A stretch of DNA of 64,000 nucleotides, from NCBI RefSeq assembly GCF_003265225.1, contig NZ_CP022013.1:62001-126000 (forward strand), given 5' to 3'. Origin of the DNA: Mergibacter septicus (GTDB taxonomy: Bacteria > Pseudomonadota > Gammaproteobacteria > Enterobacterales > Pasteurellaceae). The notes below the pieces were generated by a model. It worked only from the letters and a program-made list of their open reading frames with translations. It did not search any database and was not told the DNA's origin. The position numbers and the translations under genes were made by a program. This document shows positions 45,926-57,128 of this stretch, piece by piece. The stretch's first letter is position 1. Each line of letters starts with the position of its first letter.

Positions 45926-47230
45926 TTAGTTGTGAGTGAGGTATGGTGACCAAGCTGGAAATTTAATTTGTCCATTTCCGGGTAGTCTTGCTTTGAAACG
46001 TCCATCAGACGAAACTAATTGTAGCACTTTTCCCACTCCTTGGGTTGAACTATAGAGGATCATTATCCCATTTGGAGAGAAACTAGGGCTTTCATCTAAA
46101 AAAGTAGAGGTGAGTGCTTGGATATTTCCAGTCGTTAAGTCTTTTTTTATTAAGTGATCTTGATTGATCATAATAACTTCGCTGCCGTCAGGTGAAATTT
46201 CACCACTATAACTTCTTCCTGCTGGACTGATTAATTGAATATTACTACCATCTTTATTCATCATATAAACTGATGGCGTACCAGATCTATCGGAGGTAAA
46301 TAAAATAGATTGGCTATCTGGTGACCAACTTGGTTCAGTATTATTCCCTGCATTCTGGGTTAATTGTTGTAAGTTATTGCCATTTATATCTGTGAGATAG
46401 ATATTTAATACTCCATCTTTGTTCGATGAAAATGCTAGGAGCGAATTATCTGGTGAAAATGCAGGTGCACCATTATGCCCCGGTAATGCAGCAATGACTT
46501 TGCGAGTCCGATTACTAATATCTTGTAAGACTAATAATGATTTGTGATTTTCAAAGATACTATACGCAATCTTTTTCCCATCAGCAGACCAAGCGGGAGA
46601 CATAATTGGTTGATTACTATGGAAAATTGTTGCCTGATTATATCCGTCATAATCTGCTACTCTGAGATCGTAATCACCCGAATTAAGTTGTACAACATAA
46701 GCAATTCGAGTGCGGAAAGCACCACGAATACCAGTTAAACGTTCGAAAACATAATCACTGATTGTATGTGCTGCCCAACGTAACCATTTTATTGAGGTGG
46801 TAAAACTATTTTGGGATAGAATAGCACCTGTTTGTCCTGTTGCACCAATAGTATCAATGAGCTGATAAGATACTTTAAATTGTCCGTTTTCAGGAGTTAC
46901 TTCTCCAATTACAATCGCATCAATGCCTAATTTAGCCCACACATTTGGGGTAACTTCGGCTGCAGTTGTAGGTAGTTGTGGCATACTAGAAGTTGGAATA
47001 GGATTAAATTTTCCACTATTACGCAAATCATCTGCAATAATAGTTGCAATATTCATAGGGGCTTCGCCTGGGCCATTCCATTTAAATGGAATTATTGCAA
47101 TTGGGCGAGTGCTATCAACACCTTCATCAATTACAATCCGCACATTAGCTAATCCTGTTTGACTAAAACTAATTAGAAAGAGTAACCCTAAAAAATAGGC
47201 TAATATCTGCTTAAATTTTCTTTTTTGCAT
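45926..47230 (-). CDS. tolB: Tol-Pal periplasmic protein TolB
   Basis: 434 aa with a signal peptide (about 1-28). The N-terminal D1/D2 domain is followed by a six-bladed propeller with repeated PxWSPDG-type motifs ([43 protein letters not shown]). It binds Pal and is controlled by TolA through its N-terminus. Confidence 0.97.
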   Translation of the reverse strand: MQKRKFKQILAYFLGLLFLISFSQTGLANVRIVIDEGVDSTRPIAIIPFKWNGPGEAPMNIATIIADDLRNSGKFNPIPTSSMPQLPTTAAEVTPNVWAKLGIDAIVIGEVTPENGQFKVSYQLIDTIGATGQTGAILSQNSFTTSIKWLRWAAHTISDYVFERLTGIRGAFRTRIAYVVQLNSGDYDLRVADYDGYNQATIFHSNQPIMSPAWSADGKKIAYSIFENHKSLLVLQDISNRTRKVIAALPGHNGAPAFSPDNSLLAFSSNKDGVLNIYLTDINGNNLQQLTQNAGNNTEPSWSPDSQSILFTSDRSGTPSVYMMNKDGSNIQLISPAGRSYSGEISPDGSEVIMINQDHLIKKDLTTGNIQALTSTFLDESPSFSPNGIMILYSSTQGVGKVLQLVSSDGRFKARLPGNGQIKFPAWSPYLTHN

Positions 47231-47246
47231 AACCAGTTTCCTTATA

Positions 47247-48476
47247 TCATTTCAGGCGGAAATCAATAATTGGTTGACGATACTTTTCATAAATTGCATC
47301 TGAAGGGGCTACTGGTACTTTCTGCGTAAGACCAACAGCCCTGAGTGCAGAATTACAGATTTCATCATCACCGCTAACCTTATGATAGTTTAGAATTGTA
47401 CCATCTCTCCCAAGTTCAATTTGAATAGAACAGGCTTTATTGTTAAAGCTCGTTTCTCTAATCCAACGGCGTTGAATTTCTTGTTTGATTAACGCTGCAT
47501 ATTGTTCACCGAGTTTACTGCCATTACCCGTACCGTCACCACCACTTTGCCCCGATGATCCTTGGCGGGTTTGATTACCACCTTGACTATTACCTCCAAT
47601 ATCTCCGCTATTGAGAAAATCATCTAGTGCATTTTGTTGGGCAATTTGCTCAGCTTTTTTCTTTGCCATTTCAGCTTTGCGTTTTGTTTCTTGTTCCGCT
47701 TTTTTCTTTGCTATTTCGGCTTTACGTTTTGCCTCTTGCTTAGCTTTTAATTTAGCTTCTTGTTCAGCTTTTAATTTAGCTTCTTGTTCAGCTTTTAATT
47801 TAGCTTCTTGTTCAGCTTTTAATTTAGCTTCTTGTTCAGCTTTTAATTTAGCTTCTTGTTCAGCTTTTAATTTAGCTTCTTGTTCAGCTTTTAATTTAGC
47901 TTCTTGCTCGGCTTTTAATTTAGCCTCTTGCTCGGCTTTTAATTTAGCCTCTTGTTCGGCTTTTAATTTAGCCTCTTGTTCGGCTTTTAATTTAGCCTCT
48001 TGTTCGGCTTTTAATTTAGCCTCTTGTTCGGCTTTTAATTTAGCCTCTTGTTCGGCTTTTAATTTAGCCTCTTGTTCGGCTTTTAATTTAGCCTCTTGTT
48101 CAGCTTTTAATTTAGCCTCTTGTTCAGCTTTTAATTTAGCCTCTTGTTCAGCTTTTAATTTAGCCTCTTGTTCAGCTTTTAATTTAGCCTCTTGTTCGGC
48201 TTTTAATTTAGCCTCTTGTTCGGCTTTTAATTTAGCCTCTTGTTCGGCTTTTAATTTTGCTTCCTGTTCAGTTTTTAGTTTTCCCCATTGGGTGGTATTG
48301 AGATCTGTATTGATCATAACTACACCGAGTAATTCTCCATTACCATCACCACCTCCCATAGCTTCAATTTTATTATTAAAAAATGATCCAAGAATGAATA
48401 ATCCTATTAATAGAATATGTAGTAGGATTGAGAAGATAAGGGCGAGATAAAAACTTTTTTGTTGATTATTTTGCAC
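47247..48476 (-). CDS. tolA: Cell envelope integrity protein TolA with expanded repeat
   Basis: 409 aa. The N-terminal membrane helix (about 11-33) has [12 protein letters not shown] with the Ser-His motif for TolQR contact. The central helical domain II is almost entirely about 22 copies of KLKAEQEA (about residues 69-245) followed by less regular Lys/Glu/Ala sequence. A Gly/Ser/Gln-rich hinge (about 290-320) and the C-terminal TolAIII domain (about 325-409, [14 protein letters not shown], two Cys) complete it. It couples the inner-membrane motor to TolB/Pal. Confidence 0.96.
   Translation of the reverse strand: MQNNQQKSFYLALIFSILLHILLIGLFILGSFFNNKIEAMGGGDGNGELLGVVMINTDLNTTQWGKLKTEQEAKLKAEQEAKLKAEQEAKLKAEQEAKLKAEQEAKLKAEQEAKLKAEQEAKLKAEQEAKLKAEQEAKLKAEQEAKLKAEQEAKLKAEQEAKLKAEQEAKLKAEQEAKLKAEQEAKLKAEQEAKLKAEQEAKLKAEQEAKLKAEQEAKLKAEQEAKLKAEQEAKLKAEQEAKLKAKQEAKRKAEIAKKKAEQETKRKAEMAKKKAEQIAQQNALDDFLNSGDIGGNSQGGNQTRQGSSGQSGGDGTGNGSKLGEQYAALIKQEIQRRWIRETSFNNKACSIQIELGRDGTILNYHKVSGDDEICNSALRAVGLTQKVPVAPSDAIYEKYRQPIIDFRLK
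47744..48270 (-). repeat. 24-bp tandem repeat (about 22 copies) in tolA
   Basis: Units follow each other without gaps, each encoding KLKAEQEA. Third-base variants occur in blocks: six units with TTCTTGTTCA at the left, a run of CTCTTGTTCG, then CTCTTGTTCA, then CTCTTGTTCG again. Block structure points to recent unit duplication. The length is a multiple of 3, so copy change keeps the frame. Confidence 0.95.
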
Positions 48477-48490
48477 AACAGATCCTATGA

Positions 48491-48913
48491 TTAGAGCGGA
48501 TTAGTCATTAGCCCGACACTTTTGATACCAGCTGAATGTAGTAAATTTAGTGCGTTAATTACTTCTTCATAAGGGACAGTTTTTTCACCACCTACTAGGA
48601 AAAGCTGTTGTGGATTTTTATCAAAAACTGTTTTTGCCATCTGAGTAACCATTTCACTTGTAAGCTGTTCGTGACGGATACCATCAATAGATAAAGTATA
48701 ATTGCCTTTATCAGCAACTTCTAAAATAACGGGTTTTTGATCCTGATTTGAAACGGTTTGACTATCGTTAGAGTCAGGGAGATTAACTTGTACACTTTGG
48801 CTAATAATGGGGGCTGTTGCCATAAATATAAGTAATAATACTAACAACACATCTAAAAAAGGAATAATATTAATTTCCGATTTTATAGCACGGCGTTGAC
48901 GGCGATTTGACAT
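48491..48913 (-). CDS. tolR: Tol-Pal biopolymer transport protein TolR
   Basis: 140 aa. One membrane helix (about 17-37) contains the proton-channel Asp (NIIPFLDVLLVLLLIFMAT). The periplasmic ExbD-like domain ends SVGLMTNPL. It works with TolQ as a proton-driven motor energising TolA. Confidence 0.97.
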   Translation of the reverse strand: MSNRRQRRAIKSEINIIPFLDVLLVLLLIFMATAPIISQSVQVNLPDSNDSQTVSNQDQKPVILEVADKGNYTLSIDGIRHEQLTSEMVTQMAKTVFDKNPQQLFLVGGEKTVPYEEVINALNLLHSAGIKSVGLMTNPL

Positions 48914-48939
48914 ATTCCCTCTCTTTTAATTCAGCTAAA

Positions 48940-49611
48940 TTAATTTTGGCTAAACACTTTACGGTGAAGAATTGTAATAAATTCATCAATAAAATTATTA
49001 TAGTTTTGTTCTAGTTTATTAATTCTAAGGCTTAATCTGTTATATGCCATAACAGCAGGGATTGCAGTAAAAAGACCAATAGCAGTAGCGATTAATGCCT
49101 CGGCGATACCCGGTGCAATAACTTGTAATGTTGCTTGTTTTATACTTCCTAACGCAATGAAAGAATGCATAATTCCCCAAACAGTACCGAATAAACCAAT
49201 ATAAGGACTGATTGACGCAACTGTTGCTAAGAAAGGAACATTATTTTCTATTTGTTCAATTTCTCGATTCATCGTAAGATTCATCGCTCGGTGACTTCCT
49301 TGGATAATTGAATTGGGCGAATCAGTATTTTTTAAGCGACTAAATTCTTTAAAACCGACAAAAAAGATTTGTTCACTTGCCGATAGCCGATCTCTTCGAT
49401 TAGATAAACCTTCATATAAACGGTTTAAATCTTCACCAGACCAAAAACGAGCTTCGAAAGAAACAGAATCTTTAAGCGCTTTATTAATAATTTTACTTCT
49501 TTGAATAATAATTGCCCAAGAGATAATTGAAAAGGCAACTAAGATTACAATAACAAGTTGGACAATAAGACTTGCTTTTAAAAAGAGTTCAAAAAAATTC
49601 AACTCTGCCAT
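48940..49611 (-). CDS. tolQ: Tol-Pal motor protein TolQ
   Basis: 223 aa from ATG 49611, which has GGAG 7 nt upstream; the longer frame begins with TTG. It has three membrane helices and the conserved [21 protein letters not shown] and [26 protein letters not shown] of the MotA/TolQ/ExbB family. It forms the pentameric stator around TolR. Confidence 0.96.
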   Translation of the reverse strand: MAELNFFELFLKASLIVQLVIVILVAFSIISWAIIIQRSKIINKALKDSVSFEARFWSGEDLNRLYEGLSNRRDRLSASEQIFFVGFKEFSRLKNTDSPNSIIQGSHRAMNLTMNREIEQIENNVPFLATVASISPYIGLFGTVWGIMHSFIALGSIKQATLQVIAPGIAEALIATAIGLFTAIPAVMAYNRLSLRINKLEQNYNNFIDEFITILHRKVFSQN

Positions 49612-49636
49612 ATAAACTCCATTATGTTTCAATATT

Positions 49637-50035
49637 TTATAGAAGTGCTTGTTTTATTTCACAAGGTAACACTATAGGTTTCATACTGTTTAGGTCAACA
49701 CAAGCAATTTTTACTTTTGCTGTACAAATAATTTGATCATCTCGGATAAGTTGTTGTTCAAAGAGTACGCTTGCTTTTTTTACATTAGTTAAATATGTCT
49801 GTACACATAATTCATCATCAAGTTTAGCCGCTTGTAGGTAGTCTATTTCTATCTTTCGGACGACTAAAGCTAGTTGTTGATTATTTAATAAGTTTTGCTG
49901 TGAGAAACCTTTTTCACGTAAAAATTCCGTTCTAGCTCGTTCAAAAAAGCGTAAATAACTAGCGTGATAAACGATACCTCCCGCATCGGTATCTTCATAA
50001 TAAATACGAATTGGAAGTTGAGAATATGTTGTCAT
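49637..50035 (-). CDS. ybgC: Acyl-CoA thioesterase YbgC (hotdog fold)
   Basis: 132 aa from ATG 50035 with AAGGTAA upstream; a TTG start at 50059 is less likely. The catalytic motif [29 protein letters not shown] (Asp near residue 15) is that of 4-hydroxybenzoyl-CoA-type thioesterases. It is the first gene of the tol-pal operon, 26 nt before tolQ. It acts on short acyl-CoAs or acyl carrier substrates of phospholipid metabolism. Confidence 0.93.
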   Translation of the reverse strand: MTTYSQLPIRIYYEDTDAGGIVYHASYLRFFERARTEFLREKGFSQQNLLNNQQLALVVRKIEIDYLQAAKLDDELCVQTYLTNVKKASVLFEQQLIRDDQIICTAKVKIACVDLNSMKPIVLPCEIKQALL

Positions 50036-50179
50036 TGATGAAGTTACCTTGTTAATCAAGCGTTAAAATTATTTCATTGTAATGAAGGCTAAAAATAACT
50101 GCAATGAATAATTATTGTCTATGTAATTCTAGTTTATGCTAAAAATAGCAATAGAGTACAAGAATGTAATAAATTTCAA

Positions 50180-50217
50180 CCACTGTACTGACTGTTGTTA
50201 GTACAGTGGGATTTTTT
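50180..50217 (-). terminator. Hairpin terminator after argG
   Basis: CCACTGTACT (50180-50189) and AGTACAGTGG (50200-50209), a 10-bp perfect stem. The clear T run is on the plus side, so termination of argG on the minus strand is less certain. Confidence 0.65.
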
Positions 50218-50234
50218 AAAGTTTGAAATGAATG

Positions 50235-52255
<2,021 letters not shown>

Positions 52256-52825
52256 ATGAAATTACTAAATAAAGAACAATGCTCAAAAATCTATGGTGGT
52301 GGAATTGGATTTGGAGAAGCCGTTGAAGGATTAATTGAAGGAATTATCAATGCTGCTCATGGTTCAGAAGGTGTTTTATCTTTTGCTGAAGCTTTGGGGG
52401 TATTTGAGTCTGAAGAAAAAGTAGATAAATATACTACTGATCCTGATATTCTTAAGATTGATGAAAATATTGCAAATACTTATTTATCTGAACTTCAACA
52501 TCATAATGGCAGTGATAAAATAACGGATCAACAACGTGAAGATGCTATTGTCACTCTGCAACATGATGGAAGAGTATTTTTTAATCCAGAAAGTGAAAAA
52601 TTTGAAGCATTAGGTGGTTCACCTCAGCATGGAGCATATTCATCAGCGGATATTAAAGATCCTTTTACACATAGAGAATTAGAGTATATTTTGAAGGCAA
52701 GTTTGTCTGATATTCATTCAACTGATTTAAATAAAGTGGCTAAAGGAATGGAAGAGTTAAAAAATGGTACCCGTGAAGGTGCATTCCATTACGATCCTAA
52801 CGAGGGAAAATTTGTTGTTGGCTAA
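52256..52825 (+). CDS. Double-glycine leader secreted protein, possible large class II microcin
   Basis: 189 aa from ATG 52256, chosen over ATG 52250 because AAGGA is 8 nt upstream. The first 15 residues, MKLLNKEQCSKIYGG, look like a GG leader: Gly at -1/-2, Ile at -4, hydrophobic residues at -7 and -12. Cleavage would release GIGFGEAVEGLIEGIINAAHG..., a Gly-rich amphipathic start typical of class II bacteriocins. An acidic hydrophilic body of about 135 residues follows. The body seems to hold two related halves, each ending in a motif like VFFNPESEKFEALGG and AFHYDPNEGKFVVG. The mature size (174 aa) is well above usual microcins. The next two genes encode the matching exporter. No homologue is recognised; function as bacteriocin, effector or surface factor is open. 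Confidence 0.8.
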   Translation: MKLLNKEQCSKIYGGGIGFGEAVEGLIEGIINAAHGSEGVLSFAEALGVFESEEKVDKYTTDPDILKIDENIANTYLSELQHHNGSDKITDQQREDAIVTLQHDGRVFFNPESEKFEALGGSPQHGAYSSADIKDPFTHRELEYILKASLSDIHSTDLNKVAKGMEELKNGTREGAFHYDPNEGKFVVG

Positions 52826-52870
52826 TAATATAGAATTTTAATTAATAATAATTATATAAAATTTAAATAT

Positions 52871-54088
52871 ATGAATATGCCGTTATCTGATAAAAAAGGC
52901 TATTTTAATGATGTAGTTATTCCTAATAGGATAAATTATAATTTATTTTTTATTTTATTAACAACATTATTTATCTTAACCTTATTATTTTTATTTTTCG
53001 CAAAGTTTACATCAGAAATAAAAATAGATGGGTTAGTCTATCCAGATAAGGGCATTTTTTCTGTTCATTCTCCTATCTCTGGCTATGTTTATTTGCCTCA
53101 ATATAAGAATAATACTATTAAAAAAGGAGAGGTATTAGCTTTTATTAATGATTCTAGAACATCAAGTTTATTTGCAAATGATGATAAAAATTATCAAGAA
53201 ATTACAAAAAAATTAGCAAGCCTAATTTCAGATGATTCTTTAATTATCCAGAAAAAAGATGAAATATTAAAATATAATCAAATTAATGAAAGTAATATTA
53301 ATAATGAATTAGATGTTTTAGCTAAACAAAAAGAACTTTTACAGAAACAAATTGATATCAAGCAAAAGATTATAAATAAATTTCATGAAGTCCAAAAACA
53401 AGGTGCGATATCCTTAGTTGAAGAAAATAAGGAAGATGATACATTATATGCTTTACAGCAACAATTAAATTCTCTTAATAATACTATCATAGAAAAAAAA
53501 TTAGATTTAGAAAAGTTTCATAAATTAGATGAAGATACGAAAATTGATCTTCAATTAAAGAAAAATGAATCAGATAAAGAAACATTAATGTTATTACAAC
53601 AGTTTAATAATTATATTGCAAGAAAAGAAGATATTATTTATGCACCTTTTGATGGAAAGGTTATTAATTTTGTAAAAAAGAATAATGATTTTATTAATGC
53701 TGATGAAGAAATTATGACTTTAAGTTATAAACAGTCACATAACCAAATTATTGCTTTTTTACCTATTACAAAAGCAGGAAGAGTAAAACTGAATAGTCAG
53801 GTAACAATTTATTTTAGCTCTTATAATTTTCACCGTTATGGTGTTGGAAGAGGGATTGTTAAAGAAATATCAATGTATCCTTATTCACCTGAAAGTATCT
53901 ATCAAAAATACCATTTAAAAAACTCAGAACCAATATATGAAGTAATTATTAAGCCAACTAAAATACCAGAATCTATTTCAATTATTCCCGGTATGAATCT
54001 TAGTGTTGCCATTCCAGAAGAAACAAGAACATTAATTCAATGGTTTTTCTCCTCTTTATTTGAAACTAATTTGCAATTGACGCTTTAA
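52871..54088 (+). CDS. HlyD/CvaA-family secretion adaptor
   Basis: 405 aa. It has a cytoplasmic N-terminus and one membrane helix (about 25-47, FFILLTTLFILTLLFLFF). A lipoyl-like half (SPISGYVYLPQYKNNTIKKGE) precedes a long coiled-coil hairpin (about 105-245), the second lipoyl half (IYAPFDGKVINFVKKNND) and a beta-barrel domain. It should link the inner-membrane ABC exporter to an outer-membrane TolC-type channel, which is not encoded here. No Shine-Dalgarno sequence precedes the ATG, and the leader is pure A/T. The stop is 7 nt before the ABC gene. Confidence 0.9.
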   Translation: MNMPLSDKKGYFNDVVIPNRINYNLFFILLTTLFILTLLFLFFAKFTSEIKIDGLVYPDKGIFSVHSPISGYVYLPQYKNNTIKKGEVLAFINDSRTSSLFANDDKNYQEITKKLASLISDDSLIIQKKDEILKYNQINESNINNELDVLAKQKELLQKQIDIKQKIINKFHEVQKQGAISLVEENKEDDTLYALQQQLNSLNNTIIEKKLDLEKFHKLDEDTKIDLQLKKNESDKETLMLLQQFNNYIARKEDIIYAPFDGKVINFVKKNNDFINADEEIMTLSYKQSHNQIIAFLPITKAGRVKLNSQVTIYFSSYNFHRYGVGRGIVKEISMYPYSPESIYQKYHLKNSEPIYEVIIKPTKIPESISIIPGMNLSVAIPEETRTLIQWFFSSLFETNLQLTL

Positions 54089-54095
54089 TCATTAT

Positions 54096-56231
54096 ATGAA
54101 AGAAAATAAGAATCTATCATTATCCCTTTTCCGTTCAGTCCCTATGATTTTTCAAAATAGTGCTGCTGATTGTGCTATTTCTTGTGTTATGATGATTGCG
54201 AATTATTATCAGAAATATATTACTTATGAACGAATAAAACAAATTATTCCTAATTATAAACAAGGTTGTTCGATTAATGATATTATTCAATTACTTGAAA
54301 AATTAGAATTAACAGCTTTTCCTTTTAGTTTAGAACAAGAAGAAGTCCAACAACTGAATTTACCCACTATCTTACATTGGGATCACAATCATTTTGTGGT
54401 TTTGGTTGCGATAAAAAATAAAAAATATATTATCCATGATCCAGATAAAGGAATATTAAAATTAAATAAATCTAAGTTTAATCAACATTTCTCTGGTGTT
54501 GCAATTAATATTACTAATAATACGCATTTAAAATTTATTGAAGATAAGAAAGAAAAAACACGATCTGTATTTCATTTTCTAAAAGGGATAAAAAATATTA
54601 AACCAACATTATCCTTTATACTTATTCTTCTTTTTATGCTTGAATTTATTAATTTAACTTTACCGCAATTAACACAAATAACTATTGATCAAGTACTGAC
54701 AACTAATGATGAAAATTTACTTTATGTCGTAACCATAGCTTATTTTTTATTACTTTGTTTCCAATTATTATTTACAATTACCAGAGATTGGGGAGTAATA
54801 TGGATAAGTGCCAATATTAATCTTGATTGGAGTATAAGTATATTTCGTCATATTCATTCTCTCTATGCAAGTTTTTTTAATACTAGAAGTATTGGAGATA
54901 TAATCTCACGCATAAACTCTCTAGAGAAAATTAAAGATATAATTACAACACAATTTGTATCAGCAATCTTAGATAGCCTTATTGTTGTAATATCATTGAT
55001 TATTATGTTTGCTTACAGTAAATTTTTATCTTTGGTGATCATATTAATTACAATAACATATTTTATTCTTAAGTTATTATATCTAAATTTACTAAGATCA
55101 TTAAATGTTAGTGTGATAAGAAGTAAATCTAGACAGCAAAGTTTGTTAATTGAGAGTATAAAGAATAATTTAATATTTAGATTATATTCAAATCATACGA
55201 CATTACATAATAATTATATCAATGCAACGACAGAACTGGTTAATCAGCAATCTCGCTTAGAATTGATGAATATATTTACCCGCAGTATAAATTTATTTCT
55301 TGCTGGTATAAGAAATATTGCTATTCTTTTTATTGGAGGAAAAATAGTTATCCATCAAGGTTTAACCATAGGTATGTTTGTTGCTTTTATAGCTTATTCA
55401 GAACAATTCTCTGTTCGTGCATCGAAACTTGTTGATTATTGGTTAAAAATAAAAATGATATCAGCCCATATCACACGAATAGATGATATATTAACTTCAC
55501 CACAAGAGAAAAATAAAACAGGAAATAATAGAATTATTGAACATATTTCAGAAATAGAATTGAGGAATATATATTTTACCAGTGATAATGAACAAAAAAG
55601 TATATTGAAAAATATAAATTTACGTATTACATCAGGGCAAACTGTTCTTATCAAAGGATATAGTGGTAGTGGGAAAAGTTCTTTAATTAAACTTATTTTA
55701 GGCTTAGTAGAACCGTCCCATGGAGAATTACTTTTTAATGGTTTGGATTATTCCCAGATAGGTAAGGATCAAATTAGAAAAATAGCAGGTGTAGTTTTAC
55801 AAGAAAATGGATTATTAACAGGCAATATTTTATATAATATCACTTTAGATACATCATCTACGATTGAAGACGTCATAGAGTTAACTCAAAAATTAGGGAT
55901 ACATTCAATTATTGACAAACTTCCTATGGGATATTTTACTTATATTAGTGATGCGGGAAATATTTTATCTGGAGGACAAATTCAGAAAATAATTATTGCA
56001 AGGGCATTATTTAAACAACCTAGCTTACTTATTTTTGATGAAGCAACTAGTAATTTGGATCATCAATCAGAATTACAGGTTAATAATGTCATTATGCAAT
56101 CTCCAGCAATAAAAATTATTATCAGCCATAAAAATGAAATTGGGATTAAACCAGATATTGTTATTATTATGCACGAAGGGCAGATTGTTAAACTATTCGA
56201 TAATAATAAAGATAATAGTACAGTAGAATAA
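54096..56231 (+). CDS. C39-peptidase ABC exporter (CvaB-like)
   Basis: 711 aa. The N-terminal C39 protease (1-about 140) has Gln20, Cys26 in SAADCAISC, His in HWDHNHFVVLV and Asp in IIHDPDKG, so the active site looks complete; the Gly usual after the Cys is Ala. Six membrane helices (about 165-440) follow. The ATPase (about 480-700) has Walker A GYSGSGKSSLIK, Q-loop VLQENGLL, signature LSGGQIQK, Walker B LLIFDEATSNLD and switch His in IIISHKNE. It should cut the GG leader of the upstream product and export it. No ribosome site is evident before ATG 54096; coupling to the previous gene is likely. Confidence 0.93.
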   Translation: MKENKNLSLSLFRSVPMIFQNSAADCAISCVMMIANYYQKYITYERIKQIIPNYKQGCSINDIIQLLEKLELTAFPFSLEQEEVQQLNLPTILHWDHNHFVVLVAIKNKKYIIHDPDKGILKLNKSKFNQHFSGVAINITNNTHLKFIEDKKEKTRSVFHFLKGIKNIKPTLSFILILLFMLEFINLTLPQLTQITIDQVLTTNDENLLYVVTIAYFLLLCFQLLFTITRDWGVIWISANINLDWSISIFRHIHSLYASFFNTRSIGDIISRINSLEKIKDIITTQFVSAILDSLIVVISLIIMFAYSKFLSLVIILITITYFILKLLYLNLLRSLNVSVIRSKSRQQSLLIESIKNNLIFRLYSNHTTLHNNYINATTELVNQQSRLELMNIFTRSINLFLAGIRNIAILFIGGKIVIHQGLTIGMFVAFIAYSEQFSVRASKLVDYWLKIKMISAHITRIDDILTSPQEKNKTGNNRIIEHISEIELRNIYFTSDNEQKSILKNINLRITSGQTVLIKGYSGSGKSSLIKLILGLVEPSHGELLFNGLDYSQIGKDQIRKIAGVVLQENGLLTGNILYNITLDTSSTIEDVIELTQKLGIHSIIDKLPMGYFTYISDAGNILSGGQIQKIIIARALFKQPSLLIFDEATSNLDHQSELQVNNVIMQSPAIKIIISHKNEIGIKPDIVIIMHEGQIVKLFDNNKDNSTVE

Positions 56232-56259
56232 GAAAATTAATTAGCTACAAGTAGTATTA

Positions 56260-56994
56260 TTAATAAGATAATAATTTTTGCTTAATAGCTTTTATTTTTT
56301 TAAAATCTGTAATTCTAATTTTAAGATCATCTTCAATTGAATTGCCCATAATGACAGGAGAAATCCGTTTCATTTGGCTATTTCGATATTTTTTACCTGA
56401 TAAATGTAATTCATTTACACCAGTGGTAGTGATTATTTCAACTGCATTTTCGGCATTAACACCTGCTCCAGCCATAATACTAATTCTTCCCTGAGCTTGT
56501 TTGACCAATTCAGTTAACATTTTTCGTCCTTTAAATGCATTAATTGCTTGTCCTGATGTTAAGACACGATGACAACCTAAATTAATTAAGTCTTCTAAAG
56601 CTTGTTTTGGATCAGCACAAAGATCAAATGCCCGATGGAAAGTGATCCCCATACCGTTAGCGGCTTGAATCAGATGACGACAAACGGTCAAATCTATTTC
56701 AGCATTTGATGTTAAAGCACCAATAACAACACCATTCGCACCAAGTTGTTTGGCAATCTGAATATCTTCAAGCATCATTTGAACCTCTAATCGATTAAAT
56801 AGAAAATCGCCTGATCTTGGGCGAATCATGACATAACTTTCAACCGAAAGGTTTTTTACAACGTATTTAATGAGAGAATAAGCAGGCGTAATTCCACCAA
56901 CATCTAAAGATCCACAAAGTTCCAGTCGATCAGCACCAGCTTTAACTGCGGTTAAAGCAGATTCAATATTATCAACGCACACTTCAATTTTCAT
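56260..56994 (-). CDS. cutC: CutC-family protein
   Basis: 244 aa TIM-barrel. N-terminal EVCVDNIESALTAVKAGADRLELC, then MIRPRSGDFLF and ITFHRAFDLC and IMAGAGVN are family blocks. Once linked to copper homeostasis; the true function in bacteria is unclear. It is convergent with the ABC exporter gene (28 nt apart) and marks the right border of the accessory island. Confidence 0.95.
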   Translation of the reverse strand: MKIEVCVDNIESALTAVKAGADRLELCGSLDVGGITPAYSLIKYVVKNLSVESYVMIRPRSGDFLFNRLEVQMMLEDIQIAKQLGANGVVIGALTSNAEIDLTVCRHLIQAANGMGITFHRAFDLCADPKQALEDLINLGCHRVLTSGQAINAFKGRKMLTELVKQAQGRISIMAGAGVNAENAVEIITTTGVNELHLSGKKYRNSQMKRISPVIMGNSIEDDLKIRITDFKKIKAIKQKLLSY

Positions 56995-57128
56995 TTTATT
57001 TCTCTGTTTTTAAAGACGGTTTAAAAGAGGAATAGAATTGTCATTTTTTGGCAAAAATTACAAGAAAAATTTTATTTCCATGCTACACTTTCCACTATTT
57101 TATGCTATTTATGGTTTGAAGGTAGAAG

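Noticed and set aside
47744-48270. Regular repeats resembling a CRISPR array
   Set aside because: Units are directly adjacent without spacers and translate in frame inside tolA.
47611-48450. Long open frame on the plus strand opposite tolA (279 codons, Ser/Cys/Phe/Asn repeats)
   Set aside because: It is an antisense shadow of the 24-bp tolA repeat, which happens to lack stops on the other strand; no ribosome site and implausible composition.
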